Numbered from the stretch's first letter, positions 1 to 6,802 are shown. The stretch: DNA of 11,846 nt from Methanobacteriota archaeon (GCA_002728035.1 PBUZ01000085.1:1-11846), one strand, 5' to 3'. Translations and numbers: made by a program. The notes: a model not told the origin generated them from the sequence alone.

Positions 1-5
1 CGACG

Positions 6-524
6 ATGGTTGAAGAACTCATGCAAAAACCGATTGAATTGTTTCGAAACGGTGACATTGATGGTGCGCTCGCTGAACTTGAAACTTTGATCGGTCAGCA
101 TGCTGATGTCCCTCAACTTCACCACATGTGGGCTGAATTTGCAAACATGAAGAACATGGAAGCACAGGACGATGTCGTTCCTGGACGAAAGATCATGAAC
201 GCCTACAAGAAGGCCATGGAACTTGACGAAGAGAACATGGAATACATCGCCGACTTTGCGTCCTTTGCTCTTGAATGCCGCCGTATCCCTGTGGCAGTAA
301 AGGAATTTCAGCGCTATGCCCGCCGCCTTGAACTTGAGGACATCCCCATCGATGAAGTGCTCTTTACGGCAAGTCGCAACCTCGTTGACGCCATTGAAGT
401 GATGGACCCCAGTCGACAAGCACCCATGATTCAACCATGGCTCAAGCAGGCCCTTGAGTGGGCCGTTGGCGCTCTTGGATACACGCCAGAGGACGCTATC
501 GCTACGTTGAGTTCCGAAGATTGA
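6..524 (+). CDS. TPR-like alpha-helical protein of unknown function
   Basis: A 172-residue acidic protein, predicted to be almost wholly alpha-helical. Helix pairs such as residues 8-30, 37-50, 62-73 and 78-108 have the A-L-A-E-L and A-Y-K-K-A-M-E-L-D spacing seen in tetratricopeptide (TPR) repeats, with an alanine-rich register. TPR folds are protein-binding scaffolds; no catalytic motif is visible. The reading frame is open to the left edge (the codon before this ATG is sense), so the start lies either here or outside the window; a second ATG is at position 21. Only 12 bases separate its stop from truA, and the truA ribosome binding site overlaps its stop codon, so the two are probably co-transcribed. 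A partner role in RNA or protein assembly is possible, but nothing in the sequence shows it. I do not recognise a named family. Confidence 0.8.
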   Translation: MVEELMQKPIELFRNGDIDGALAELETLIGQHADVPQLHHMWAEFANMKNMEAQDDVVPGRKIMNAYKKAMELDEENMEYIADFASFALECRRIPVAVKEFQRYARRLELEDIPIDEVLFTASRNLVDAIEVMDPSRQAPMIQPWLKQALEWAVGALGYTPEDAIATLSSED

Positions 525-528
525 GGAG
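523..528 (+). promoter_or_regulatory. Shine-Dalgarno site for truA
   Basis: GAGGAG lies 8 bases before the GTG at 537 and overlaps the TGA stop of the preceding gene. It decides the GTG start of truA and suggests translational coupling with the upstream gene. Confidence 0.7.
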
Positions 529-536
529 CGGTTCTG

Positions 537-1454
537 GTGGCAGAGAAGGTTCGCCTTTTCTTCCGAATCGGCTATCTCGGTGATGCGTTTCATGGAAGCC
601 AAATCCAACCGGATGTTCGCACTGTCCAAGGTGAACTAATCCGTGTCTTTAGGTCGCTTAAGTGGCTGACTGGACCAAAAGAAGACCAGTTGCTGGTCCT
701 GTCAAGCCGAACCGATGCGGGTGTTCATGTCCGCATCAACGGCGGCATTGTCGACTTGGAAAAGGACCTCTGGGCTGCACTCACGCCAAGGAAAATCATC
801 AGAGCGGTTGACGACAGGTTGGACAACAACATTGCCCTGCTCACCGTGGAAGAGGTCGAACCAAATTTCAACCCGCGCATGGCCTTGCACCGCACCTACC
901 GGTACCGTCTCGAAGGGATGGATTTCTGGGAAGAGCCGGACCACGATGACTTTGCACGCTGGTTATCGTTGTTTGTCGGCACCTACGATGCACGGAATTT
1001 TGCCCGTCTTGAAGAGGGAAAGAACCCCATGCGAACGATCCTCAATGCACAACCCTGGATGGACCAAGGACGCCTGGTCGGCTTTGAAATTACGGGTGAG
1101 GCCTTTCTTTGGAATCAAGTACGTCGAACCGCCAATGCACTGTTCAGACTCGCCGTTGGTGAGATCACGGTAGGCGAGGTGAACGAGGCCATCTCAAACC
1201 CCATGAATGAAGCCGATTTCGGGGTTGCGCCTCCAGAATGGCTGGTGCTGTGGGGTGTTGCGTGGGAGCATGCGCCGATTCCTGAATCGACACACACAAC
1301 CCGTCTTTCTGCACCACCGACAGGGAGAACCGCAGAACGGACGAGAAAGGGGCGCTGGCAACAGGCAGCACAACACGAGATGAAGACCATGTTGTACAAT
1401 GAATGGGCTGACATCGGCGTGTTGCCTATCGCTTACCACACCAGGTCACAATGA
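537..1454 (+). CDS. truA: tRNA pseudouridine(38-40) synthase TruA
   Basis: Converts uridines 38-40 in the anticodon arm of tRNAs to pseudouridine in the cytoplasm. The signature SSRTDAGVHV lies at residues 56-65, placing the catalytic aspartate at D60, the same number as in E. coli TruA. Further family landmarks are HRTYRYRL at 118-125 and GEAFLWNQVRR at 187-197, corresponding to the conserved FLxxxVR segment. At 305 residues it is longer than the usual 250-270: residues 245-305 form a basic, Thr/Arg-rich C-terminal extension. The start is GTG, fixed by a GAGGAG site 8 bases upstream. It follows the TPR-like gene by 12 bases, and its last 9 bases overlap the end of ribK on the opposite strand. 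The identification is secure; the role of the extension is unknown. Confidence 0.95.
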   Translation: MAEKVRLFFRIGYLGDAFHGSQIQPDVRTVQGELIRVFRSLKWLTGPKEDQLLVLSSRTDAGVHVRINGGIVDLEKDLWAALTPRKIIRAVDDRLDNNIALLTVEEVEPNFNPRMALHRTYRYRLEGMDFWEEPDHDDFARWLSLFVGTYDARNFARLEEGKNPMRTILNAQPWMDQGRLVGFEITGEAFLWNQVRRTANALFRLAVGEITVGEVNEAISNPMNEADFGVAPPEWLVLWGVAWEHAPIPESTHTTRLSAPPTGRTAERTRKGRWQQAAQHEMKTMLYNEWADIGVLPIAYHTRSQ

Positions 1455-1910
1455 CAGCGTGATACGGTCGCCATCGCTGAGACCGAGCGTTTCACGCAAA
1501 AAGTGGATGGAGATCACCTCGATGACATCCATGTGACGGGTCAAATCGGGAATGAGCAACGCACACTCGATGGTGTCTTCGCCGTTCGTGATGTGACCTT
1601 TGAAGGCCGAGGCACCACCGAACGAAACACCGTCCCGAAGGAACCCTCGGATTCGGATGCGTTCGTATTCCGAAACATCGCAATTCTTTGCCGCTTCCCT
1701 TGCCTCTGCCGGTGCGTCAAGTGTATCGATACCCGCTTTTTGGCGCAACGCGATGTAAGCACTGAGCATGTCTAGGTCCACCGTGACGTTGAGGGTCCCC
1801 GGCCACGCAGTCTTGCCAAGCACCTTTTGGAATTGTTCCTGATAATGGGGCTGCGCCATGAACACATGGGCGCGACCAAGCCCACTGCTCACCGTTCCTT
1901 GAAGGTCCAT
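1446..1910 (-). CDS. ribK: CTP-dependent riboflavin kinase RibK (archaeal, DUF120 family)
   Basis: Phosphorylates riboflavin to FMN using CTP, a step particular to archaea. The N-terminus has the family pattern G-x-V-x-S-G-L-G-R-A (residues 5-14) followed by PGTLNV at 37-42. The central RIRGFLRDGVSFGGASAF segment (86-103) and the C-terminal run from ALLIPDLTRH (117-126) through LRETLGLSDGDRI (138-150) complete the small beta-barrel fold. At 154 residues it is the short, single-domain form; some archaeal homologues, including that of Thermoplasma, carry an extra N-terminal winged-helix domain, absent here. There is no Shine-Dalgarno sequence before the ATG, but a TATA-like box is centred about 25 bases upstream, consistent with a leaderless transcript. 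It is divergent from the gene at 1994 and convergent with truA, overlapping it by 9 bases. The identification rests on motif recognition. Confidence 0.9.
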   Translation of the reverse strand: MDLQGTVSSGLGRAHVFMAQPHYQEQFQKVLGKTAWPGTLNVTVDLDMLSAYIALRQKAGIDTLDAPAEAREAAKNCDVSEYERIRIRGFLRDGVSFGGASAFKGHITNGEDTIECALLIPDLTRHMDVIEVISIHFLRETLGLSDGDRITLSL

Positions 1911-1931
1911 GCCGTTGGGCAGCCGTCTTTC

Positions 1932-1939
1932 CTTATGAG
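1932..1939 (-). promoter_or_regulatory. Putative TATA box for ribK
   Basis: Reads CTCATAAG on the minus strand, centred about 25 bases before the ribK ATG, which has no Shine-Dalgarno site. Position matches an archaeal TATA box for a leaderless mRNA. Weak by itself; supported by the same geometry at other unit starts in the window. Confidence 0.4.
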
Positions 1940-1964
1940 GGTGCGTCCAAGCGCCGTTGAACGG

Positions 1965-1972
1965 TTCATAAA
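1965..1972 (+). promoter_or_regulatory. Putative TATA box for the gene at 1994
   Basis: TTCATAAA is centred about 25.5 bases before the ATG at 1994, and no ribosome binding site lies between them. Together with the box at 1932-1939 it makes a short divergent promoter region of 83 bases (1911-1993). Confidence 0.45.
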
Positions 1973-1993
1973 GCGTAACGCCACTGAACCTTC

Positions 1994-2449
1994 ATGACCA
2001 CCAAGGACAAGGAAAACGATGCAGAAAACCAGAACTCATCCGATGAAGCCGAGGGCGACGGTGCTTCGGAAGGTGTGGAAACGGAGGTTCAGGATTATGT
2101 TCTCGCACTGAACAAATTCACTGAACTCGTTTCCGAAATGGAATGGCCCGATCATCTCGCTATCGACAACGACACCGACCTGTGCATCCGCATGTTTCGA
2201 ACATACTGGCAGCAGCGCATGCGCCAGCAACGAGAACAGGGAAGGGCTGGCCACCGACATCACGTTCGTTTTGGACCGTTTGATGAGGAGAAATTCAAAC
2301 ACTTCATTCGAGGAAAATTCAAGCACCACTTTTTCGAAGAAAACGACGAGCCCGTGTACATCAACCCAGAGGAACATGCCCCCGACGAGGAACATCTCGA
2401 TGATGAAGCCAAGGAGCGTCAACAACGTTTTCGAGACGAATGGGAGTGA
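1994..2449 (+). CDS. Charge-segregated, His-rich hypothetical protein
   Basis: A 151-residue protein of a family I do not recognise. Residues 1-33 are an acidic, Asn/Ser/Glu-rich and probably disordered leader. Residues 34-80 look helical, with an amphipathic stretch ending in a basic, Gln-rich segment (YWQQRMRQQREQ, 71-82). Residues 85-114 are rich in His, Lys and Phe, with histidines at 87, 89, 90, 103, 111 and 112. The tail (115-151) is strongly acidic. There is no signal peptide or membrane segment, so it is probably cytoplasmic. The alternating acidic, basic and acidic blocks suggest a protein that binds a partner, nucleic acid or metal, but none is shown. A leaderless promoter is visible upstream. 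Its stop is 2 bases from the stop of the opposing UPF0145-like gene. A 129-residue antisense frame also exists but lacks protein-like composition. Confidence 0.75.
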   Translation: MTTKDKENDAENQNSSDEAEGDGASEGVETEVQDYVLALNKFTELVSEMEWPDHLAIDNDTDLCIRMFRTYWQQRMRQQREQGRAGHRHHVRFGPFDEEKFKHFIRGKFKHHFFEENDEPVYINPEEHAPDEEHLDDEAKERQQRFRDEWE

Positions 2450-2454
2450 CGTCA
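2447..2454. other. Palindrome joining two convergent stop codons
   Basis: TGACGTCA: the first TGA ends the plus-strand gene (1994-2449) and the complement of the last three bases is the TGA that ends the minus-strand UPF0145-like gene. Only two bases separate the genes, leaving no room for a separate terminator. Confidence 0.8.
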
Positions 2455-2946
2455 GGAGCGCAAGCCTGTTGCAAAGGCCAAGAATTCTACGGATGAGGTC
2501 TTGTTGTTTTGATTCTTGGCGAACGAAACGGTTGATGTTTCAATTCGAATGTTGATCATGGAAGAGCAATCAAGGGACTTCGCTTGCTCGTGAAGCCGTT
2601 GAAGAACTTCTCTCCGGCCGTAATCGAGGATGACGTCATAGGAGTGGAGCCGACCACCGAAAATGGATTTGATCCACATGAAGAACATCTGACCTGTTGA
2701 AGGGCCGACGCAAATACTGACATGGAGCAACGTGGATGAAGGTGCGCTGAAGTTTGTCATTCGGGAGGACGTGGACAGAACCGATTCGTTTTGCATCAAC
2801 TTGCCTTGTTGTTTTTCCTTGACGTCCAGTGCGGCGATCAAACGACCTTGGTACCATCGACCAAGCGCCCATGAGGTCAGCGGGAAGCCAAAGATTGCCA
2901 TGATTGGAATGAGAATCCAAACGGCAATGAGATACCCTTCTGACAA
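2452..2946 (-). CDS. Membrane-anchored UPF0145 (YbjQ-like) paralogue
   Basis: A 164-residue protein with one N-terminal hydrophobic segment (about 5-26), a linker with a short Lys/Gln-rich stretch (42-52), and a C-terminal domain (about 74-160) related to UPF0145/YbjQ. Family landmarks are KSIFGGRLHSYDVIL (93-107), REVLQRLHEQAK (112-123), NIRIETSTV (132-140) and FLAFATGL (155-162). These line up with FAGLKNIVGGELKAYTELL, NEALQRMMMAAH, NVRFATSNV and LFCYGTAV in the gene immediately upstream, so the two look like diverged paralogues. UPF0145 proteins are annotated as putative heavy-metal-binding; the function is not established. The start is TTG, chosen because GAGGTGA lies 4 bases before it and overlaps the stop of the preceding gene. 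It is probably translated from the same mRNA as that gene. The copy has lost several glycines conserved in the family. Confidence 0.8.
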   Translation of the reverse strand: MSEGYLIAVWILIPIMAIFGFPLTSWALGRWYQGRLIAALDVKEKQQGKLMQNESVLSTSSRMTNFSAPSSTLLHVSICVGPSTGQMFFMWIKSIFGGRLHSYDVILDYGRREVLQRLHEQAKSLDCSSMINIRIETSTVSFAKNQNNKTSSVEFLAFATGLRS

Positions 2947-2950
2947 GGAA

Positions 2951-2957
2951 TCACCTC
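2951..2957 (-). promoter_or_regulatory. Shine-Dalgarno site deciding the TTG start at 2946
   Basis: GAGGTGA, close to a full complement of the archaeal 16S rRNA 3' end, lies 4 bases before a TTG codon and overlaps the TGA stop of the upstream UPF0145 gene. It supports TTG initiation and coupling of the two genes. Confidence 0.6.
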
Positions 2958-3291
2958 ACTCGACGATGACAGCCGTACCGTAGCAGAACAGTTCAGAAGC
3001 CCCTGCTGCGACGTTGGAAGTAGCGAAACGCACGTTGACAATGCCGTTGGCACCCATGGTGTGGGCGGCCATCATCATGCGCTGCAATGCTTCGTTACGA
3101 GACTCGTTCAAGAGTTCGGTGTACGCCTTGAGTTCACCACCAACGATGTTCTTTAGACCTGCAAAAATGTCTTTCCCGAGATGCTTGGCACGAACGGTTG
3201 AACCCGTAACCAACCCAAGCGATTGGGTGATGTTCTTTCCAGGAATGGTTTCGACATTGGACATGTGCAGGGAGATGGTTGTGCCTTCCAT
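2956..3291 (-). CDS. UPF0145 / YbjQ family protein
   Basis: A 111-residue soluble protein matching the UPF0145 (YbjQ) family at near full length. Landmarks are VETIPGKNITQSLGLVTG (13-30), the early strand typical of the family, then FAGLKNIVGGELKAYTELL (43-61), SRNEALQRMMMAAHTMGANG (64-83), NVRFATSNV (86-94) and the terminal strand ELFCYGTAVIVE (100-111). The family forms small homo-oligomeric alpha/beta barrels annotated as putative metal-binding; no biochemical role is agreed. No Shine-Dalgarno site is properly spaced before the ATG, but an AT-rich box is centred 26 bases upstream, so it may begin its own leaderless transcript in the 62-base gap after pheS. The next gene downstream is its membrane-anchored paralogue, coupled through an overlapping ribosome binding site. 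Confidence 0.9.
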   Translation of the reverse strand: MEGTTISLHMSNVETIPGKNITQSLGLVTGSTVRAKHLGKDIFAGLKNIVGGELKAYTELLNESRNEALQRMMMAAHTMGANGIVNVRFATSNVAAGASELFCYGTAVIVE

Positions 3292-3313
3292 GCACCTACT
3301 TTATCCACGGCGG

Positions 3314-3321
3314 ATTAAGAA
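3314..3321 (-). promoter_or_regulatory. Putative TATA box for the UPF0145 gene
   Basis: TTCTTAAT on the minus strand, centred about 26 bases before the ATG at 3291, in the 62-base gap between pheS and this gene. No Shine-Dalgarno site stands at the usual spacing. Weak match; location is the main support. Confidence 0.35.
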
Positions 3322-3353
3322 CTTCACCCCTACGCCAATTCCCGAAAACTGCG

Positions 3354-4895
3354 TCATAAAATGGGTTGTTGGCGCAACCATTCAAGGTCCGAGATGTAGA
3401 GCTGTCGAATATCATCGAGGCCCAACACCAACATGGCAAGGCGTTCAAGACCCATGCCCCAAGCAAGCACCGGAGAGGTGATCCCTAACGGCTCGGTGAC
3501 TTCAGGTCGGAAAATTCCTGCACCCCCAAGTTCAAGCCACTTCCCTCGCCATTTGACCTCAATTTCAAGACTGGGTTCCGTGTATGGGAAGTAGGCTGGA
3601 CGTACACGCACCTCGGGATACCCCATCTTTGCGTAGAACGTTTTCAGCGTGGTGACCAACATCTGAAGGTTCGCACCCTCTTCCATGATGATGCCTTCGA
3701 TTTGATGAAACTCTGGCAAGTGGGTTCGGTCGATGGCTTCCTTTCGGAACACACGGTCCACCGAAAACACGCGACAGGCTTCTTTCGGGTGTTCCGCCAA
3801 ATATTGAATCGTGTTCACCGTGGTGTGTGTTCGTAGCAGTGCACGTTTGGACACATCCGTTGAATAGGAGCCTCCCCAGCCCGTTGAACCCGTTTCTCCA
3901 CCGTGTTCGTGAATGTTCTTCCAGAGCTGCATCACGTCCTCATCGAGGTTGATGGATGCCGGTTCATCGAGGTAAAAAGTGTCCTGCATTTCTCTTGCAG
4001 GGTGGTCTTGTGGGATGAACAGAGCGTCCATGTTCCAGCCTGCGGATTGAACATAATCATCAACCAGTTCGGAGAACCCCATTTCAAGAAAGACCGAACG
4101 AATGCGTTCGATGAGAGCCTGCATGGGATGACTGCGTCCCGTTCGTGGCGTGGTTGCTTCAAGGGTCACATCGAACGCTCGGAACTCCGCATTCTTCCAG
4201 CCGTCTTTTTGTAGGAATTCAGGTGTTATCTCAGACACGATGCTCACATATTCTAGGGATTCTCTTGGATATTCATCCCCCTTTTCGGTGAGAAGAAAGA
4301 CCCGCTCGGTTCGCTCCAATCTCTTAACAAATCCAGCACGAGAAGAGAAGTACTCAATCAACTCCTCAGCGTTACCTATTGGCCCATCCCCGGGATTGAT
4401 CATCCAATCATTCAACAATTCATCGGTGATCCCGTCTTTGAGGTATTGAAGGAAATCAACCCTCGTTTCAATGACCTCAGAAACAGCTTCCGGAGATGCT
4501 GCGGTCAACAATCCATCGGAGAGCGAAACGCCGAGTTTCTTGAGCAAGCCAATACCTGGCCCTGCCTCATGCCGTTCAAACGCCTTTTGCAAGTCAGCCA
4601 TCGAAGGCGAATCCTGCTCACACATCCAGGTCCAAAGCCGTTGTTCGAGCAAACCGCTCTCGAGGGCTTCTTCACCAAGATGGTCCAGCGTGTAGGTGTT
4701 CGAATGCGTCTCCACCACTTCGACAAGACCGTGGTTTTGCAAACCATATGCTGCTCCGATGGCGATGGCTTGATCGGTCCAATTGCACATGTGCAATGTT
4801 TGTTCCATGGTGTAACCAGCGAACGAACGCCCAGGGTCATCAAGCATCATCGACAACAAGCGACGCTCGGGATTCAGCAAATCTGGAGCATCCAT
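3354..4895 (-). CDS. pheS: Phenylalanine--tRNA ligase alpha subunit
   Basis: Catalytic alpha chain of the (alpha-beta)2 phenylalanyl-tRNA synthetase, which charges tRNA-Phe in the cytoplasm. The 513-residue length and helical, winged-helix-like N-terminal half (about 1-235) are those of the archaeal/eukaryotic type. The C-terminal class II core shows motif 1 (HPMQALIERIRSVFLEMGF, 256-274), motif 2 (RVFRKEAIDRTHLPEFHQIEG, 381-401; the arginine and FHQIEG are diagnostic of PheS) and motif 3 (LAWGMGLERLAML, 477-489). The FPYTEPSLE segment (436-444) belongs to the phenylalanine pocket region. The beta-subunit gene pheT is not in the window. The ATG has no Shine-Dalgarno site; a faint TTTCAAGG box lies about 26 bases upstream, so pheS may have its own promoter in the 62-base gap after the zinc-ribbon gene. 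Confidence 0.97.
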   Translation of the reverse strand: MDAPDLLNPERRLLSMMLDDPGRSFAGYTMEQTLHMCNWTDQAIAIGAAYGLQNHGLVEVVETHSNTYTLDHLGEEALESGLLEQRLWTWMCEQDSPSMADLQKAFERHEAGPGIGLLKKLGVSLSDGLLTAASPEAVSEVIETRVDFLQYLKDGITDELLNDWMINPGDGPIGNAEELIEYFSSRAGFVKRLERTERVFLLTEKGDEYPRESLEYVSIVSEITPEFLQKDGWKNAEFRAFDVTLEATTPRTGRSHPMQALIERIRSVFLEMGFSELVDDYVQSAGWNMDALFIPQDHPAREMQDTFYLDEPASINLDEDVMQLWKNIHEHGGETGSTGWGGSYSTDVSKRALLRTHTTVNTIQYLAEHPKEACRVFSVDRVFRKEAIDRTHLPEFHQIEGIIMEEGANLQMLVTTLKTFYAKMGYPEVRVRPAYFPYTEPSLEIEVKWRGKWLELGGAGIFRPEVTEPLGITSPVLAWGMGLERLAMLVLGLDDIRQLYISDLEWLRQQPIL

Positions 4896-4957
4896 GGTTC
4901 TGCGAAAGGTGCACCTGCCTTGAAATCACCGTTTGATGAGGAGATGAAACGGCCGAT

Positions 4958-5335
4958 TCATTCCTCTTCATCCCAAAGTTGGCGACCGCATTTTGGGCAC
5001 ACAAATGAGGGTGGTTTTGCACCGTCTTGAACGGTGACATGGCCGCAGGGTCCGCACAAAATCGAAGAACGGATCGGCTCATCGAGCGTCACATCAACGC
5101 GAAACATGAACCGTCCTGCATCCGGGAGCATCTCCTCATCCGGGATCCAACCAGCGATGGCTTCGGGCGACAGACCCGTTTGACGTCCAAGCGACATTCC
5201 CGTGATGAAAAAGACGATACCGAACAAACCAACTGTCATCGCCATCGGACCGAGATTCGCAACGCTCATCGCTGCACCAAAGACAATGCACACGGCGCCT
5301 GTGATGAGAAAGTTCTCCCGACTCAATCGACTCAC
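4958..5335 (-). CDS. Two-TM membrane protein with C-terminal zinc ribbon
   Basis: A 125-residue protein with two closely spaced hydrophobic segments (about 9-28 and 30-48), a short linker and a C-terminal zinc ribbon. The ribbon has two CxxC knuckles, CGPC at 94-97 and CPKC at 113-116, the ordinary four-cysteine zinc site, followed by an acidic tail. The helices form a hairpin, so the ribbon is probably cytoplasmic. I do not recognise a named family; small membrane zinc ribbons are common and poorly characterised in archaea. The GTG start overlaps the stop of the aminotransferase gene as GTGA, and GGAG lies 8 bases upstream, so the gene is translationally coupled to the aminotransferase. It sits directly before pheS. 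A link to amino-acid metabolism is suggested only by this context. Confidence 0.85.
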   Translation of the reverse strand: MSRLSRENFLITGAVCIVFGAAMSVANLGPMAMTVGLFGIVFFITGMSLGRQTGLSPEAIAGWIPDEEMLPDAGRFMFRVDVTLDEPIRSSILCGPCGHVTVQDGAKPPSFVCPKCGRQLWDEEE

Positions 5336-6699
5336 TTTACCATCTCCGTGGCCTTGTGGAGTGCTGTTGCCACCCGCTCAATTTGATGGTGTGGAATGGC
5401 ACAAAGACCGATTCGTACGCCGCCCTTCAAGGGAACCAAATAGACATGCTGTTGCGCACAGGCTTCAACAACACGCTCGGGGTCTTCGCATTCATACCAA
5501 GCAAAGAAACCGTCATGACTGGGGTTCACGGCCACACCAAGTGCGTTGCACGCGTTGATGAACGTGGTTCTGCGCTGGATCAGTAAGGCTGCAAGTCGGT
5601 CACGTTCTTGTGCCCACGACTCGCCACCTTGAGACGTGGCATGCAATTCACTCAGAACATGTTGTGCTACTCGGGGGGCAGCCGACCATGTTTGCCGCCC
5701 CGTTACACCCATGACATCACGGAGGCGGTCAATGCTGGCTTGTTCAGGGTGAAGATAAACAAGTGCCCCGGTACGAAGTCCGTAGATGGTGTGCGATTTT
5801 GAAAGCGAAATCGCAAAACAAATGAGCATGTTTTCAGGCCATGGAAGCCCTGCTTCAAGCGCCTCAGCGATCGTCTGCGCCCAACCATGCGGTTCGTCAG
5901 CATACAGGTGATAGGCTGCGTCAAGGAGCAGGGTGTGGCCGACATGCTGGTGCCGAGCAGCGCTTTCCATGAACGCATTGAGCAATGCATACCGGCTTTC
6001 TGCGGGCAAGGACAGGCCTGTTGGGTTGTGGGCTGGGTCATTCAACCAGGTCATGACCGTGGATTGTGATGAGGCCAGCGCTTCCAATGCTGAGGTGAAT
6101 CCGTCGAGGTCCACGAATGGATGCGCTTCGTGCTCAACGGAAGGGAGGAGCGGGTACGTGTGCTGCTTCAAACCGCACCCACGGACAAATCCTGCGTAAG
6201 GACCCCAATGTCGGTCACGGAGGAGAACCGCTTCGCCGCGTTCGGCAAAATTGGTGGCTGCCAAGTACAGCGCCCCAGAACCACCAGGCGTTGCCGTTGC
6301 ACCGTGGTGAAGGCCCAACGATTCCAAGGAAGCACGTTGGTCACCAAGCGCCAAGGTGATGCTGAGATCGAGAAAACTCGGCAAGCCCTTCAACGGCGCA
6401 TAGGCCGCAAATTCATGGGCTGGTGCCACACGAAGGGCAGCATCAACCACCTGATTGACCGCCAAGGAGCCGTCGTCCTCAAGCAAGGCACCAATGGTCC
6501 CATTGACCGCATCCGCACCTGCTGCAGCCGCTTGTTGATAGCGAGCAAGCCAACTGAAAATCACGTCGTTTCCAGTCTTTTGTTGCCCATGGCTGGCGAG
6601 GTACTGCATCGCACCTTCGTCGTCCATAATCGGTGCAATCGCTCTTTGTTCTTTGCTTTGACCGTCACCGAAAACGAAGAAATCTGCCGTTTCCTTCAT
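5332..6699 (-). CDS. PLP-dependent aminotransferase, aspartate/aromatic (AspC/TyrB-like) type
   Basis: A fold-type I, class I aminotransferase of 455 residues, resembling AspC/TyrB more than the common archaeal aspartate aminotransferase. Visible features: VNGTIGALLEDDG (65-77) like the N-terminal VGVYKDE strand; PGGSGALYLA (138-147) for the PLP phosphate; HWGPYAG (164-170), whose W165 matches the ring-stacking tryptophan; DPAHNPTG (221-228); LLLDAAYHLY (257-266) with D260 facing the pyridine nitrogen; SLSKSHTIYGLRTG (298-311) with Schiff-base K301 and phosphate-binding R309; and GGVRIGLCAIP (426-436), whose R429 matches the substrate-carboxylate arginine. About 50 residues precede the usual core. 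An in-frame TTG at 6702 also precedes the chosen ATG. No ribosome binding site is seen, and the upstream region is shared with the divergent tRNA-Thr. Substrate could be aspartate or an aromatic amino acid; the nearby pheS makes the latter worth testing. Confidence 0.88.
   Translation of the reverse strand: MKETADFFVFGDGQSKEQRAIAPIMDDEGAMQYLASHGQQKTGNDVIFSWLARYQQAAAAGADAVNGTIGALLEDDGSLAVNQVVDAALRVAPAHEFAAYAPLKGLPSFLDLSITLALGDQRASLESLGLHHGATATPGGSGALYLAATNFAERGEAVLLRDRHWGPYAGFVRGCGLKQHTYPLLPSVEHEAHPFVDLDGFTSALEALASSQSTVMTWLNDPAHNPTGLSLPAESRYALLNAFMESAARHQHVGHTLLLDAAYHLYADEPHGWAQTIAEALEAGLPWPENMLICFAISLSKSHTIYGLRTGALVYLHPEQASIDRLRDVMGVTGRQTWSAAPRVAQHVLSELHATSQGGESWAQERDRLAALLIQRRTTFINACNALGVAVNPSHDGFFAWYECEDPERVVEACAQQHVYLVPLKGGVRIGLCAIPHHQIERVATALHKATEMVK
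5344..5347 (-). promoter_or_regulatory. Shine-Dalgarno site for the zinc-ribbon gene
   Basis: GGAG (within GGAGATGG) lies 8 bases before the GTG at 5335, inside the end of the aminotransferase gene. It supports the GTG start and the 4-base GTGA overlap. Confidence 0.6.
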
Positions 6700-6726
6700 C
6701 AAGGAGAGGCAACACGACTGGATGAG

Positions 6727-6802
6727 GCCAACGTAGCACAGCTGGTAGTGCGTCTGATTTGTAATCAGACGGTCGGGGGTTCGAGTCCCTCCGTTGGCTC
6801 CA
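6727..6802 (+). tRNA. tRNA-Thr (anticodon UGU), CCA encoded
   Basis: A full cloverleaf without an intron. The acceptor stem GCCAACG (6727-6733) pairs fully with CGTTGGC (6792-6798). The D stem is GCAC/GTGC (6736-6739 with 6748-6751). The anticodon stem TCTGA/TCAGA (6753-6757 with 6765-6769) encloses loop TTTGTAA with anticodon TGT at 6760-6762. There is a 5-base variable loop. The T stem GGGGG/CCCTC (6775-6779 with 6787-6791, one G-T pair) encloses the standard TTCGAGT. The discriminator is T (6799), usual for archaeal tRNA-Thr, and CCA follows at 6800-6802. It reads ACA and related threonine codons. It is divergent from the aminotransferase, 27 bases away, so its promoter must lie at or within the start of that gene. 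A faint TTCATCAA at 6695-6702 is the only candidate TATA box seen. Confidence 0.97.

Noticed and set aside
2036..2425. 129-residue hydrophobic minus-strand frame
   Set aside because: Antisense to the acidic 1994 gene; the hydrophobicity is what the complement of Glu/Asp/Lys codons gives. The plus frame has a promoter and a stop neatly abutting the next gene.
2447..2638. Two copies of TGACGTCA (2447-2454 and 2631-2638) as a possible operator pair
   Set aside because: The first is explained by two abutting stop codons and the second lies inside codons of the UPF0145-like gene, far from any promoter; chance is enough.
4446..5030. 194-residue plus-strand frame
   Set aside because: Antisense to the N-terminal half of pheS and to the zinc-ribbon gene, both well supported.
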